A stretch of DNA of 64,000 bases from Eupeodes corollae. Its lineage: Eukaryota > Arthropoda > Insecta > Diptera > Syrphidae. The DNA is taken from NCBI RefSeq assembly GCF_945859685.1, contig NC_079148.1, forward strand, positions 144,643,133-144,707,132. The letters run 5' to 3'. This document shows positions 22,201 through 34,830 of this stretch, one piece after another. Below the pieces are notes generated by a model that saw nothing but the letters and a program-made list of their open reading frames with translations, had not been told where the DNA came from and ran no database searches. How positions within the stretch are numbered: the stretch's first letter is position 1; each line of letters starts with the position of its first letter. The translations under genes were made by a program, and so were the position numbers.

Positions 22201-23931
22201 AAAATGAAACATAAACCAGGTTTTGTTTTTTATGGAATACAAAAATATTTTACATAGTTCTAGAAAATATTGGAATTTTGGGTAGCTAACTAAATTTAAG
22301 TAAATACTTTTTAAGCTGGATATAAAATGTAAATGTTTCCACTGTGGTTTAAAGTATAATCTAAAATTCAAGTGCAACGAAAAAGTACGATCTTAAAATA
22401 CATTTCAATATTTCTTCAATGTAAAGCAAAAACAAAATGAAACATTTATTGAGTAATACACGATAAAGTTCTGACAAACTTCGTAATTTAAATCTTTTTT
22501 TCCTAAATCTCCAACACATAAGTCAACCTACAAAAATTCTAAATTAATATCATTTAAAAGTTATAAATCTAAATTGTGTGCTTAAAAATTCAATTCTAAA
22601 TGTTTTACAGCTAAATCTGTCAATCCTAACTATAAGGATCAACTTAAAAAACTATAAACCAAAATACAAAATGCTTCAAAAAAACAGAGTCACTTTTGTG
22701 ATTCCAAAATAAATTACTCACATCCTTCTGTCCATAAAAAAAAGAGTAAACCGTTCCTTGTCAAGAAAAGTCAACTTCTTCATATATTCATACATATGTA
22801 GGTATGAACTTTTAGATACTCTCGTATACAGTTACTCAAAAGGAACTTGGATAAAGACACTTACAAATTTTTAGCTATATTTCTAATCCAACACCCGATA
22901 AACTTAGCCATCAACTATTTTATGTTCGAACATACTAAATGGGTCTCCATAAAACAAGTGGCCAATGCCAAAGTTTAGAAAATAAAGAAAACAACAACAA
23001 AAACAATAACTCGAAATACGTTGTACTGTAGTACCATATAATACAAGGAGTCGGTATGAGAGTATCCAATCATACAATATGAGGGTAACAAAAACAAAAC
23101 ACATACACAATATGTTGGAGTCGGTCCAGGTCCACAAAACTGAAAGAAATATCGTCAAAAATTCAACCACCCACCCTCATCCATTACCATGTATTATAGG
23201 GCGGGCGGTTTAAGCCATATACAAAACTTCTAACACCCACCCCCAAAAAATTGAGGCAGTAAATTCAAAAAAATAAGAATGAAAAAATAAGGAAACACAA
23301 ATTTTACACCAAGCAATCATCCAAAGTGTAACTAAACTGGGAACGACGTACGACACAAATCCCCTCTCATCCCCTTCCTTCATCCCTTAGATGACGACGA
23401 CAACGACTTACGACGACGACGAAAAAAATAAGAAATACACAACATCAGATAAAGTAACTGTCGTTAAGACAAACATATCGTAAAAATGGCGGTTCCTTAA
23501 TAAAACATCTCTTAGGGGTCATGTCGACCGACTGTTGTATACTGGATGGTGTTTCCTTATTTCCTTTTTATCATCATCCTGATGGCGAATCCTGATCCTG
23601 ATCTCTTCTTGTTTCATATTTCTTTGTTTTTTTTTTTTCCTGTGGCTTAATGTTGTGTCGTGAGGGAGGGATGAAATGTCGTTGAGTTTATTAGCTTTAT
23701 TGGTTCGACGAGGGGTGCGTTGCGTTGGCGTGATGTTTGATGTGCATATACATTTCAAGAAATTGCTGGCCTGATGCTGCTCCCTTTGCAAAAATGATAT
23801 TAATTTCCCAAAAGATAATTTCTTCTTCTTTTTTTTTCAATGCGACGATGAAGATGATGCCATTTTTTTGGTGCATTGAACTCAAGAGAACATCGACTTT
23901 TTGAGTGCAGAAAACCCTACCTACTTACCGA
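22201..23931. other. Non-coding AT-rich stretch
   Basis: No supported gene. Simple GACGAC-type repeat at about 23393-23430. Short minus-strand frames at 22904-23170 and 23519-23791 have low-complexity composition and no domain. Confidence 0.5.
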
Positions 23932-24450
23932 CTTATACTTTTCTCGATGTCGCAGAAACGACCGACAAAAGGGCGAATATCTATTTGGAGGTGATTTATT
24001 GAGTGGACCTGGGACACGTAGCATAAGCAATTTACGTGTGGCCAAATGAACTCACATTTATTGCACGGTATAAGACGATGACGACGACGCGACGCACAGT
24101 ACAGCCAGCCCAAACCCCAGCCCCATCAGTAACAGAAGCAGCAGCTGATGCAGCAAAAGATGAAACGAATTTGCATTTGACCACAGATTTGGCATCAGTA
24201 GCAGAAGCGGCAGCAGCATCAGGATGTCGCGTCGGTCGTTGGTCGGTAGTGCAGATGACGGACCACGGAGGAGGGACGACGAGCGTCGGTTCAGTGGTAT
24301 GGTAAAGTGAAGATACGTGAACGTGCGGCAAATAAATCGTATTAACCGACAATTTTTCATTTTAATTTTATTTATTTTTGTGTTTTTTTTTGCACGTTGT
24401 TGCCACGAAATTTATTTTTAATTTGTCGACGAGACGTCGTCAACAACTCG
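23932..24450 (-). other. Candidate minus-strand 5' exon ending at a splice donor
   Basis: Read on the minus strand, AAGTATAAGTCG|GTAAGTAGG gives a strong donor whose exon would end at 23932. The upstream sequence is GC-rich with CTG/GCT and GTC repeats. One minus-strand frame (24360-24058) contains a leucine-rich hydrophobic run, LMLLPLLLLMPNLWSNANSF, which looks like a signal peptide, but the CTG repeats can produce that by chance and the frame stops before the donor. An alternative is a plus-strand 5' UTR. Treat as an unproven exon island. Confidence 0.25.
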
Positions 24451-25354
24451 AGTTCGAGCAGCGAGAGTCCCTTCCTTGTCATTAAACCACAAAACGTGCG
24501 AAAAAGTCGAGCGAATTTCAAAAAGTGCTTCTGTGAGTTCTCTCAGTCTCAATTTTACATCTCACTTCACTTCACTTTGCTTTCCTTCCCTCGACTTTTG
24601 TGCGAGTTTATGGATTCGACCTCTCTATTTGTGTAATTTGGTTGTAAGGATCAGGGATGGTTGTTTTTACCGTCCGCCCTCCGCCGTTGGTCGTTGTCGC
24701 GTCAGTATCGCCACCGGCTGTTTCTTTTACAGTACACAAAATATTCATGTACATTTTTGTGCAACTTCTGTGATTCTGAACTGATGCCAGGGAAGCTTTG
24801 CGACGACGACGACCAGAGACCGACAGCAACGGACTACGCGACGGACGCGACGATAAAAATATTTGTATGCGGTTTCCTGTTTTTTTGTTTTTGGATTGTT
24901 TTTGTCTGTTTTTGAGTATTAAAATGTCTGTGCTATAAAAATATAAAATTGCTGAGGGATTTCGTGTACGGGTTGATGCAATGTTTCAATTTTTTTTCAA
25001 TTCAGATTTTTGTAACCATTAAATGATGCTACATATGTCAACATAGGTTCAGGGCTGGATTTGGCTAAAAAAGAGACAAAGAAGTTTACATTTCAAAACA
25101 TAAAATTTTAAAACATACCGAAATTTATGTAATAATTTGTTTTCAGAACTTTTCCCTTTAAACATTTCCTTTTGAAAAATAAAGGGAACTCTCCAAAACT
25201 GTTCTCAAAACTAAGGTGATGTTTTTTAGGGAAAAATGTTAAATTTCGAAATTTCTTGCTGTTCAAGGGAGTTTTGTTTTGGAAGTTCATGAAAGCAGAA
25301 ATATAATCTTAAATGTGACTTTTATAACGGAATTAAGCCTCTAGAAGAGTTTGA
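24451..25354. other. GC-richer island edge, then AT-rich spacer
   Basis: 24430-24880 keeps exon-like composition (GCGAAAAAGTCGAGCGAA, GACGACGACGACC) but no convincing splice pair or domain. 24900-25354 is plain AT-rich DNA. Confidence 0.4.
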
Positions 25355-26060
25355 AGTCTTAAGATGGAGTCAGGCAGGGCTGCATACAGAGGCCAGTTCT
25401 ATTTTTATTGATAATAAGCTCCGTAATAGGATCATGGATCTCCATCCAAAGACAAACAAGCATAAGAGAGAAACAGAAATTGTGGGGCTAAGTAATTGCA
25501 AAAAAACAAAGATCTTCAGCCTTAGAACTTGATAAAGATTGTTTAAGAACTAGTTGAGAAAGTATGAATATCTTGGAAGTATTGTCTCTTTTTTTACCGA
25601 AGTCACAATTGAACAAGATATAGTCAGCCGTATGGGTTAATCAAAGGCTTTGTTTAAATGTTGTCTAATGTTTAGGAGAATACATTTTTCAGCTAGAATA
25701 AAAAGCCTACGGTTTTCCGCTAAAACATTGAACTAGTATCGAAAAGTGGAAGGAAGAAGCTATACACCTTTATAAATAAGTTTCTACGAAATGTCTTATC
25801 GATTTTTTTTGTGGAAAAACTGGCCAGCAAACCATTGACACTATCATTTACAGACGCAAGTGGCAGTTGATTGGACACACACTTCGAAGAGGTAATGGTT
25901 GCATTGCATAGGATAGGAAAGGATTGAGCTTGAGATGCAAGTAGAGAAGAGCAGTCGGTGAGGTAACGTCTAGATTAGAGAAAAACTGAAGGGACATCAA
26001 ACACCAACTGAAAACCGTATACGATGGAGCATAGAAGTAGTTGAGACCCTAAGTCCTTCA
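25355..26060 (+). mobile_element. Non-LTR RT remnant, heavily decayed
   Basis: Recognisable pieces on the plus strand are VRQGCI at about 25370, YEYLGSIVS near 25567-25595 followed by EQDIVSRMG, SARIKSLRFSAKT near 25690, and YRRKWQLIGHTLRRGNGCIA near 25850-25915. This is the order RT palm, thumb, C-terminal RxWxWIGHxLR region seen in a common group of animal non-LTR endonuclease-RT elements; I do not assign the clade. Several frameshifts and stops make it inactive. It ends just before the tRNA-Lys-complementary repeats at 26177. Confidence 0.65.
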
Positions 26061-26176
26061 TGACATTTGATGAAACTAAAAAGGCTATAGAAGCTATTTG
26101 AATTTGATCATCGCTTCTTCTTTGTTTTTTTTTCTGCGATTTTCTTTTTAATACAAAAGTGGATATTTATGTTAAA

Positions 26177-26508
26177 TGGCGCCCAACGCTTATATCTTCA
26201 ACAAATATGGAGCATACCAAACGTGTAAAAAATAATTCTAATTAATAACTTTATTTGGAAACATGTTGGTATTAACATTAAGTTCAACAAACATATCAAT
26301 TAACCATTTTTTTCTTACTTAAACAACGTTAAGTTCTTAAATGGCGCCCAACACTTATTTTTATTTTTATTTCAAAAGCTCATTTTGTGATGAAAAATGT
26401 ATAAATTGATTTCGAAACATGTTTTTATTTACAATAAATTTTACAAAGTTTCGCTAAACTATTGTTACCTTAGTTAAACAACGCTATTTAAGTTAAATGG
26501 CGCCCAAC
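26177..26508 (+). repeat. PBS-like repeat, three units
   Basis: TGGCGCCCAAC occurs at 26177, 26342 and 26498 (spacings 165 and 156), each time preceded by (G)TTAAA or TTAAA. The intervening sequence is alignable (ACTTAAACAACGTTAAGTTC versus AGTTAAACAACGCTATTTAAG) but more diverged than the core. The 11-base core equals the complement of the 3' end of tRNA-Lys including CCA. It belongs with the larger array at 48.9-51.8 kb. Confidence 0.8.
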
Positions 26509-26509
26509 A

Positions 26510-28800
26510 CTTCTTTTAATTTTGTATGTAAGACTCAGTTTTCAAAAGAAAAAATGATAGAAAATAAAAAAAGTAATTAAAAACAAATAAAACAAAATGT
26601 ATTCCAATGATTTGATCTTGATTAATGAAACTAAACGATTCAACAGGGCTCCAAAACAAATGTCCCTAAGGCCCAAATGCACCTTAGTCCAGTCCGAATT
26701 GTTTGTTTTTAAGTATCTTTTTGAATCCTATGGTGTACCAGAGTACCTACTTGGTCATCGTCGTTTGTGCAGTTTGTGCAAAATAAAAAAAAAAGAAATC
26801 ATCATCATTATCATTATCATGGTAACCATCATCATCAGGGGTTCCATTTTTTTATTGGTTTACATATAGAACATGATTTTATTAAGGCTGTTATGTAATT
26901 ACTGCGACTCTGTGTGTCTGATGACAATGGATTAAGTAATGTTATTCAGAGTATGTGCATATTTTTAGTTTGTTGTTTTTATATTTTTTTTAAAGTGTTT
27001 TTAATTTTAAATGTTAAAGAACGTGTGGCATGGCAATATGAATTTAATGAGAAAGCGGTAATGCTCTTGGCGTGGTGAGTTTACAAATATAGAGTCTGAC
27101 CTGCAGTTATATTTTATTTTGAACTTTTTATTTATCCGAATTAGTGTATTTATATTAATATACCGCACATGTCTGTAATATACATATATATAGGATAATT
27201 TGGCTGAAGCTTAACTGATCAAATATCCAGCTGCAAAAACGGTTAAGCTGATGTTTAAATGAGGACTTTTAAAAAGCATGTGGGCGCAATTGGTTGTCAA
27301 GTCGCGGAGGACTTATCATAAATTGTTTATTTATTTTATCCTTTAAACAAATTTATTTAACTGCAAAAGGAAAATTCAATTGAAAATATTTATGACGCAC
27401 AAAAAGTAAATATGAACCTATGTATACGTCATGAGAGATCAATTGGAAAATGACTGTTAATTATTGCACATAAATGTTTGTAGGTAAATATACTGTATTA
27501 GTCTCCACTCGTCCGTGTCTTTGTACCTTTACTGTAAATTGTGCAATAGAGCCTAAGGCAGAGCCAACTTGTTTAATATTTCGTACATTTCGCAACTTTA
27601 ATAAATGATTTTAATTGCATTTCATATTTATTATTTTTCAATGTTTCCGAAAACCTTACCTGTCAGGAGCAATATAAAAATATGTATCTTTGAATCTTTT
27701 ATTGAAAGAAACTTAGTTATGAAAAAAAATGGTTAGACAAGGTTTCATAAAAATCTATAAAGTCTTTTTTGAGAAAATTCGAATTTTCTATTCTTGACCA
27801 TAAAAGACACAATTTTCGAGGTTCACTTTTTTAAGTATGGTATTCTATGATGGTCATAACTTACAGAGTTAATTTTCAAGATTGTAAGTAAAAAACTATA
27901 AAAGTTAATTTCCAAGTAATTATCCCAGGTTCTTTTTGAGACTTTCGGTATAAGTTAACCAAAAATACTTTTCAAAAGTAAAAATTAAACACTGTGGCGG
28001 CGTGGTGGCGCCTATCCATCTGTTCTATTCCATTCCACCTTGACTACCAATCTTTGTTCATAAAATACCAATAATGACTAATTAAATTATTATTTTATTA
28101 TTTCGAAACCATAAGTGGTCGACCAACAACAAAATAAATGCTACTTTATTTAAGGCTTGATTCTAAATTTTCTTTCTCTTGTTCAATATGTAAACTTATT
28201 TAGAAACCAGGGCTATAAACAATTAACAAAAACAACAACTAAAAATGCCTCAAGCATCAATATAATAAATTATTGACAGCAAGAATTTTATCTATGATAT
28301 TATTTTGTTGTTGTTCGTGTCAAGTTGTTAAATATACACTTAGTGCACACCTTAAAATAAAAATACCTACAATAAGACAAAAATAACAGAGCCAGCTTGA
28401 ATTGAACAAAATAAAAAAAAAATAATATACAAACACGATCAATTATTGATTAACAATCATCTAAAGTATCTGCGAATTGTATTGACTTTATATTTTTATT
28501 TTCTATGATTAGTAAATTTCACGCTCTATTTCCATTCAATTGTAGATTTTCCGACTCGACATATAAACCAAAAAAGAAACGAATAAATAAATAAAAGATA
28601 TTGAAAACCAAACAAGAACACCAACAAAAAATCCCAATTGAATATCGATTATATTATGGTCTCTGTTCGTTTGTCTACAATATTCGTTCGCGAATTGCGA
28701 AAGAACAGAAGACTAAAAAAAAAAAATTGGTATTAGTATCTGCCAACATTGCTCCAACTCAATTAGTCACACCCACACAAAATGTCTTTCACAGTGAGTT
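26510..28800. other. Non-coding AT-rich stretch
   Basis: ATC microsatellite at about 26797-26840. No gene, RNA or TE domain seen. Confidence 0.5.
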
Positions 28801-28819
28801 GTGATAACTACGTTATTCA

Positions 28820-29660
28820 ACTTCATAGATACAATTGTATCTTTATATCTACTTACATCTATATAGATACAATCTATGCCTTATTGTATCTTTGAGATAC
28901 AGAAAAACTATTTCAATGAACAGTAAATCACCTCGTTGTCGTTTTTCGTCTCAACGTTCGTTGTCTTCGTCTCCGTCGTCTTTGTATAGTTTGGTTCGTG
29001 GTCTTGGCTAAGAACTTCCTGAAATACAATTAAATTTTGCATAGATACACGTTATCCACTATTATTCGGTCGTTTTTGTCGCTATGTCGCCATCATCGCC
29101 GCCGCCATCGTCTTTCGTCTTCGTTCTTCCGCCACAAGCTCAAGCTTTAACGTGAAACGTTACAGTTAAAAGATACTTTTCATGACTACAACGACGACAA
29201 CAACCTAATTAGCAACCGATATTATTAATGGATATAGTATCTATACACCTTGCCTATATCTTTCTAATGCGAATGCCAATAGCAGCAGCAAAAGCGGCAG
29301 CGGGTTAAATGCAAATTAAGCAATATTCAGAACAATATTCCACCCTCTACGCTGCTGCTCCGCCTCCAAATGTTCCTCATTAAAAATATATTATATCTTC
29401 GCAACGCAATATTGTATCTCTACGAATAAGTACTACCTAACGTTACGTTTAGAATGGATATACCCCTAATTATTATATAGATACCCACCACTTGCCTCTC
29501 TCTACTATAAGCTACAGCTACCAGAATATTGTATATGGTTTCGATATTGAAAATTGAACAAAGTTTAAACTGCCATCGCTTCTGCTTCCGAACTTTTCTA
29601 TACCTGTTTATACTTCAAGCTATATACCTTACTACGAATACGTAAAAGTATCTATCTCTC
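28820..29660. promoter_or_regulatory. Cluster of AGATAC/GTATCT motifs
   Basis: AGATAC or its complement occurs at 28827, 28837, 28865, 28886, 28895, 29043, 29171, 29237, 29414, 29479 and 29648, about eleven hits in 830 bp. The first two form a perfect 16-bp palindrome, AGATACAATTGTATCT (28827-28842). The block overlaps GC-richer text at 28930-29150 (CGTCGTCTTTG, CGCCGCCGCCATCG). It could be a transcription-factor site cluster (AGATA is GATA-like) or leftover tandem repeats. Function is inference. Confidence 0.35.
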
Positions 29661-31880
29661 GAACTAATATGCAGTTAATTATAATTCAATTACCTTGCGT
29701 ACGTGCGCCAAATTTTCGATTAGGAAGCTTTATAGGTTATTTAGAGGAGGGGGGGAACGGTTGATCCCAAAGTTGTGTTTTGCATTGCCAGAATTATTAA
29801 AAAGCGTAAACTATTTTATGTGCCGCTTGGTGCATAGCTAAAACGTTACTACGTCAGCTTCGAATATAAGGGAATAATGAATGAAGGAAGTATCTTTGGA
29901 GTTAAATATTCACAAGTTTGTATGGATCGAAGTAAAAACTGGGTAAGGTTTTGACACAGGTACATTTCTGCATAATACTTTTTTTTCTTCTTCTTTTTCT
30001 TATACTTATTTTTAGTTGTTTTGAAACTTTTGATAGGTACGAATATATATGTACTGAATGATTTAAGGGATCATTAGACTTGAGAGTCTAGAGAAGTCTC
30101 TTGATAGCTTACTTACATATAGCCTAACCGATCCAGCGATTTCGTAATCGTAATAAATTCCTAGCTGTAGCCGTGTAATGGCTGTTTGAATAGCCTTTAA
30201 GTGAAATGTGACACTTGTACGGCTATTGGTCGCCACAACATGTACTGAATTATAAGTGAGTTCACGTACATTATTTTGAATGTTGTTCGAGTTGGAACTT
30301 AAGCGTATACGTAACGTATATCTATGAATCTATCAACTATAAATGAAGGTTCTTTCTCAGGGAATTTGAGTATAAATGGGTATAAAAATGGTAAATGGGA
30401 ACGTGAAGGCGCCAGGGCTGTAAGTCTCAGCTATCAAAGATGCAAAAAAAAACAGTGTACTGATAAATGTACATGTTTTTTTTTTCTTTAGAAGTCATTG
30501 GTGGCATCAGGCCTTTGTTGTTGTTGTTGGTGTTGTTGTTGTGGCCTGCTTCTTTCGCAGTTCGGTCTTCGGTATTCAATCTTTAGTCTTCAGAGTCTTT
30601 GTGTTCAAAGTTAAATGATCCACAATCATGTGGTATTGTTATTATATTCAGTTGTTGTTGTTTTTGTTTTTGTTGTATGAAATTCAAAGAGAGGCGTTTG
30701 ATTCATGCTCATGAGCTTTTGCAGCAGCTGCCATAAGGTTTTGACATTATGGAGAATGAGCTGAGCCAACATAAATATTGTTCCTTTCTTGCACATAAAT
30801 CATAGCCATCAGGAAAAAGAAAGATTTTTTTTTCTCCAGCTCAAAGATGACTCATTCATTGGATATGGCGGTATATGGCAGCGGCAGCGGTATGTTGTCA
30901 AAATAATTTGGGGGAGGCATTGTTTAACATTTTGGCTATGCAATATTTGTTTTTGTTTGTTATAATTAATGGCCACTCAAGGGATTATGTGATGTAGACA
31001 CCATACTTTCCCTTCCAAAAATTCATGGTATTTATATGCATTACAAAAAAAGAGCTGAAGCCTTTCGTTGTCATCGTCTCCGTCATTTTCTCAAGTTATA
31101 ACAACAAATTTAAAGCAACAAGCAAAAGCCGGCAATCTGATTTAAGTATTAATGCGGCAGCTAAAATAATACGTGATGTGAAATTTTAGTTTTGACTTAA
31201 AATATTTAAGAATGTTGTGGATTATTTACTTTATGAAAATCATATGGCATCATGCTTTAAAGAATATTAAGATGGTTGTTGTGTTTTTGGAGATGTAAAA
31301 GAAATTTGTTGATTTTGTCACATAAAAATAAAGTCTTAAAATTGTATCTACTTCCCATGGTCTGTTTCTAGTTGAAGGAATTTGAAAGAGTGCACATTTT
31401 CTAGGTTCTATATTAAATTTGTAAAATGTTTCCGCATTTTTCATTCTAAATTACGTTGGATTGTTGAATTTCGATCGTTTTCTGTTTGTTGGGAACTTGG
31501 AAACTAAATTACACATAAAATCCCACAAAGAAAGAAAATTACATAACTTTACAGACAATCTCAGAAAATCATAGATAATCTCAGAAAATTATAGAAACTC
31601 AAAGAATATCACAGAAAATATTAGAATATCACAGAAATTCAGAGTAAATGCACAATTTTAAAATTTGAAATTAGTTGAACTCGGAGAAAAAAATAAAAAA
31701 GAGGTGACTTGAAAAGTGATAACTTCCGATTGGTTTCTTTTTGAATAATTTTATTGTTTGGAAATAGCACGAAAATAGACGAACTTCGAAATATGATGAA
31801 TCAATTTTACAGAATTTTGTTTGTAAAAAATCTTCAAGTGCTTTAATTTGAACGAAATTTAAGAACAATATTTTGCACAC
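29661..31880. other. Non-coding stretch with simple repeats
   Basis: TTG repeats at about 30510-30542 and 30647-30675. At 31550-31655 short words TCAGAAAAT(C/T)ATAGA and ATCACAGAAA recur about every 20 bp. No supported gene. Confidence 0.5.
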
Positions 31881-31884
31881 AAGA

Positions 31885-32625
31885 AAAAAATTGTCATATT
31901 AACAATCTTCGATAGTCAACTTAAAATTGGGCTAAATTGTCGCATTGACTAGCATTATAGTCAGTATGACAACCTCATTTTTAAAAAAGTGACTGATGGA
32001 TAGTCAATAGAACAATTTTCGATTGTCAATTTTGGGTAGTCAATATGACAAAAAGTCAATAGAACAATTTCGGTATTCAATACGATAATTTGGCTGTCAT
32101 GTTGAGTACTAAAATACTCGGTAGTCATATTAGATTTCGGTTTTTAACAAAAATTGTCGACTTGACTGTTTTATTATTGATTACAGTGATTGTATTTTTG
32201 AATACCAAAATTGATTATCGAGAATTGTTACATTGAATATTAGGTAGTCAAACTAGATAACGGTTTACAACTTCAAAATGCCATATCGCAATTGTCCTAT
32301 TGACTACAGCAGTTGTCGTATTGACTACCGCAGTTTTTCGTTTTGACAACCAAATTAGTAAAAACGACAACCGTATTTTCAACTTCTTTCAACCGAAGTT
32401 TTCATATTGACTTTTTGTATTGACTACCACATTGATCAATATGACAACAGTAATTTCAATTTCCTTCAACAAAAGTTGTAAGAAATTGTACCAAATTGTA
32501 AAAAACTTCTGATCTCAAAATTGACTACCGGAAATTATTCTATTGACTTTTGCGGTTATCAGCTTAAAATGGACTACTAAATATAAAATAAAATTAGTTT
32601 AAAAGTCAATAAAGTCAAGTCTTTT
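31885..32625. repeat. Degenerate short repeats rich in GTCAATA / TATTGACT
   Basis: Words such as AGTCAATATGACAA, AGTCAATAGAACAATTT, TATTGACTACC and TTTTGACAACC recur through 740 bp in both orientations, the GTCAATA form mostly before about 32100 and TTGACTAC mostly after 32280. This echoes the orientation switch in the CTGTAT block at 3840-4230. No coding signal. Confidence 0.55.
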
Positions 32626-33489
32626 TTTTGTGTTAATATTTATTAAAGTTTTTACATTTTTGAAAAAAAAAAAACTGTCGATTTAATTTTCTTCTTTTCA
32701 CAAATCTAATCGTATTCTGGAGGTGGTGTTACAATTTTTGGCTTGTAAGAAATTCTATTTGACAAACATTTTTGTTATAGTTTTTCGTTGATTCAAATAA
32801 AATGTCAGTTGAGTTCCTAGTTGCAAAATTTTTCATTCGCAAAAATATCAAACTCCAGATTTGAATTTAAAAAGTCCGTGTACGTCTGTCTGACTAAACA
32901 ACTTAAACATTTGGGTGCATTGAGTTCAATCTTTAAAATTAATGCTTAAAGCAGATTCACGATAAGAGGTTATGTTCACCTTTTTTGAAAACCAAAAATA
33001 ATAGAAATTCTATTCCTGTATTTTTCTGGAACAATTGGACTGATTTTGTAATGCCTTAATACTATTTAATGATCAAACATATGGAATTATTTTTCGACTT
33101 TTAAAAAACTTTAATTTGTTTTTTTTTTGAAAGTCAATATCTCAAAAACATTTTTTAAGGAAATTCAAATCAAAGGAAAAAGGTATATTTCGAAGCACTT
33201 AATAACAGAGTAACAAGAATATTTCTTAACAAAAATTTAACAAAAAATCAAAAATGTATTGAAAAAATCGATTTTATCGATTTTCGAAAAGAAACTTAAA
33301 TAAATTATATTTTCAGTTGTACATTTTATTTCTCAACATTTTAACATTACTTTTTAAAGTTATTAAGTTTTGTAAATTCATAATTACACAAGATGTCAAA
33401 AGTGTTACACTACACTTCATACAATTATTCGTCTTGAAAAAAAAGAAAACTGCCAGTTTAAATTTTTTAAGTTCATACAAATTCAGTTT
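32626..33489. other. AT-rich spacer
   Basis: Nothing supported. The text resembles the AT-rich dispersed repeats that follow but I found no clear aligned block. Confidence 0.35.
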
Positions 33490-34830
33490 GCCATAAAAAT
33501 ATTAAAAAAAAGGGTTGGGATGCGATCCACACTGATAACTTTCAATCCCGTCTGTCGGTTTATCTTGCTTAAAAGTTTGTAGGTTTTCGTGTTAAAAAAA
33601 AGTTCTTACTTGAATTATTCTTAAACATTTTAAAATTACCAACAAAATTTTTCATATAAAGAAATAGTTTAGTTTGAAAATCTAATTTTGTTAAATTGAT
33701 TTTTAGTCGAAAACAAATTTTTACCAATTTTAGGAGCTTTTCTTAAATTTTAACAAATTGGATAAATTAAATTAATTTGAGAGATATCAAGAACCGAACA
33801 TCCATTTCTTGTAGATTATATATTTTTTTTATAATTAACGGACTTTTGGATTTTTATAAAAAAAAACAACTGAATATCGAAACCAATATTTTCTGTGAAA
33901 TAAAAAAGTGTGAAGACTCTATTTTTTTATTTTTGAAAAGCTATTTGATTCGAAAGTAATTTTGTACCAATTTTTATTATTTTTTTTGTTTAGGTTTGGT
34001 ATTTTTTTTTTGTTTAGGTTTTCATTTTTTTGTAAAAAAAACTGTCAATTCAATTTTTCTCAAAATTTTAAACAGCAATATTTTTTAAAAGATTAAAGTA
34101 GTTAAAAGCAAATATCTCAAAGTTTTGAGAAGATATTTGAGTTGACAATCAATTTTTACCAACTTTTATTAATTCTTTTGTTTAGAATTTTATTTTTTGT
34201 AAAAAAACTGTCAATTCGATTTTTCTCATAATTTTTAAGAATGTTGAAAACAATATTTTTTATAAGAGAAAAACCAAAATTTCCAAGTTTTAAAAAGGTA
34301 TTTAAGTCAAAATTCAATTTTTACCAACTTTTGTTAATTTTTTTTAAGTTTTTATTTTTTGTAAAAAAACTGTCAGTTCGATTTTTCTCAAAAATTAAGT
34401 GAATGTTGACAACATTTTTTGTTAAAAGATAAAAGTAGCTTGAAGCCAATATCTCAAGGTTTCGAAAATATATTTATGTCGAAAATCAATTTTTACCAAC
34501 TTTGAGTAATATTTGTTTAGGTTTTTATTTTTTATAAAAAAATTGTCAATTTAATTTTCCTCAAAATCTTACCAGATGTTAAATACGTTATTTTGTTTTG
34601 GAGATAAAATCATTTTGTATTCGTAAAATTTTCGAAGTGACATTTTTTTCAGTTTTTTTTATTTATAACAAAACCGTTAATTGGATTTTTAAAAAAATAT
34701 ACTTCTTTGATATCACGATTCAATATATTATAAAAAATTTAATTCAAGTCTCTAGCGTTTTTAGTTTCTAACATATTTAGGGTGAACCAAAATGTTCACC
34801 GTTAACTGAATTCGATAGCGTAGTTTTTTA
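33490..34830 (+). repeat. AT-rich dispersed repeat, family A, copy 2
   Basis: Same block order as copy 1 at 4240-5015: GATGCGATCCACACTGATAAC, CCCGTCTGTCGGTTTATCTT, TTTGTAGGTTTTCGTG (33516-33583), AAAGAAATAGTTTAGTTTGA (33658), TCAAGTCTCTAGCGT and AACCAAAATGTTCACC (near 34784-34800). This copy contains an extra internal series: AAAAAACTGTCAATTCGATT with AATTTTTACCAACTTT recurs about every 150-180 bp between 34030 and 34560 (four to five times), where copy 1 has about one. The internal unit has expanded here. Confidence 0.7.

Noticed and set aside
24032..24360. Leucine-rich minus-strand frame as a secreted protein
   Set aside because: The hydrophobic run follows CTG/GCT repeats and all overlapping frames are open. 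Kept only as part of a low-confidence exon island.
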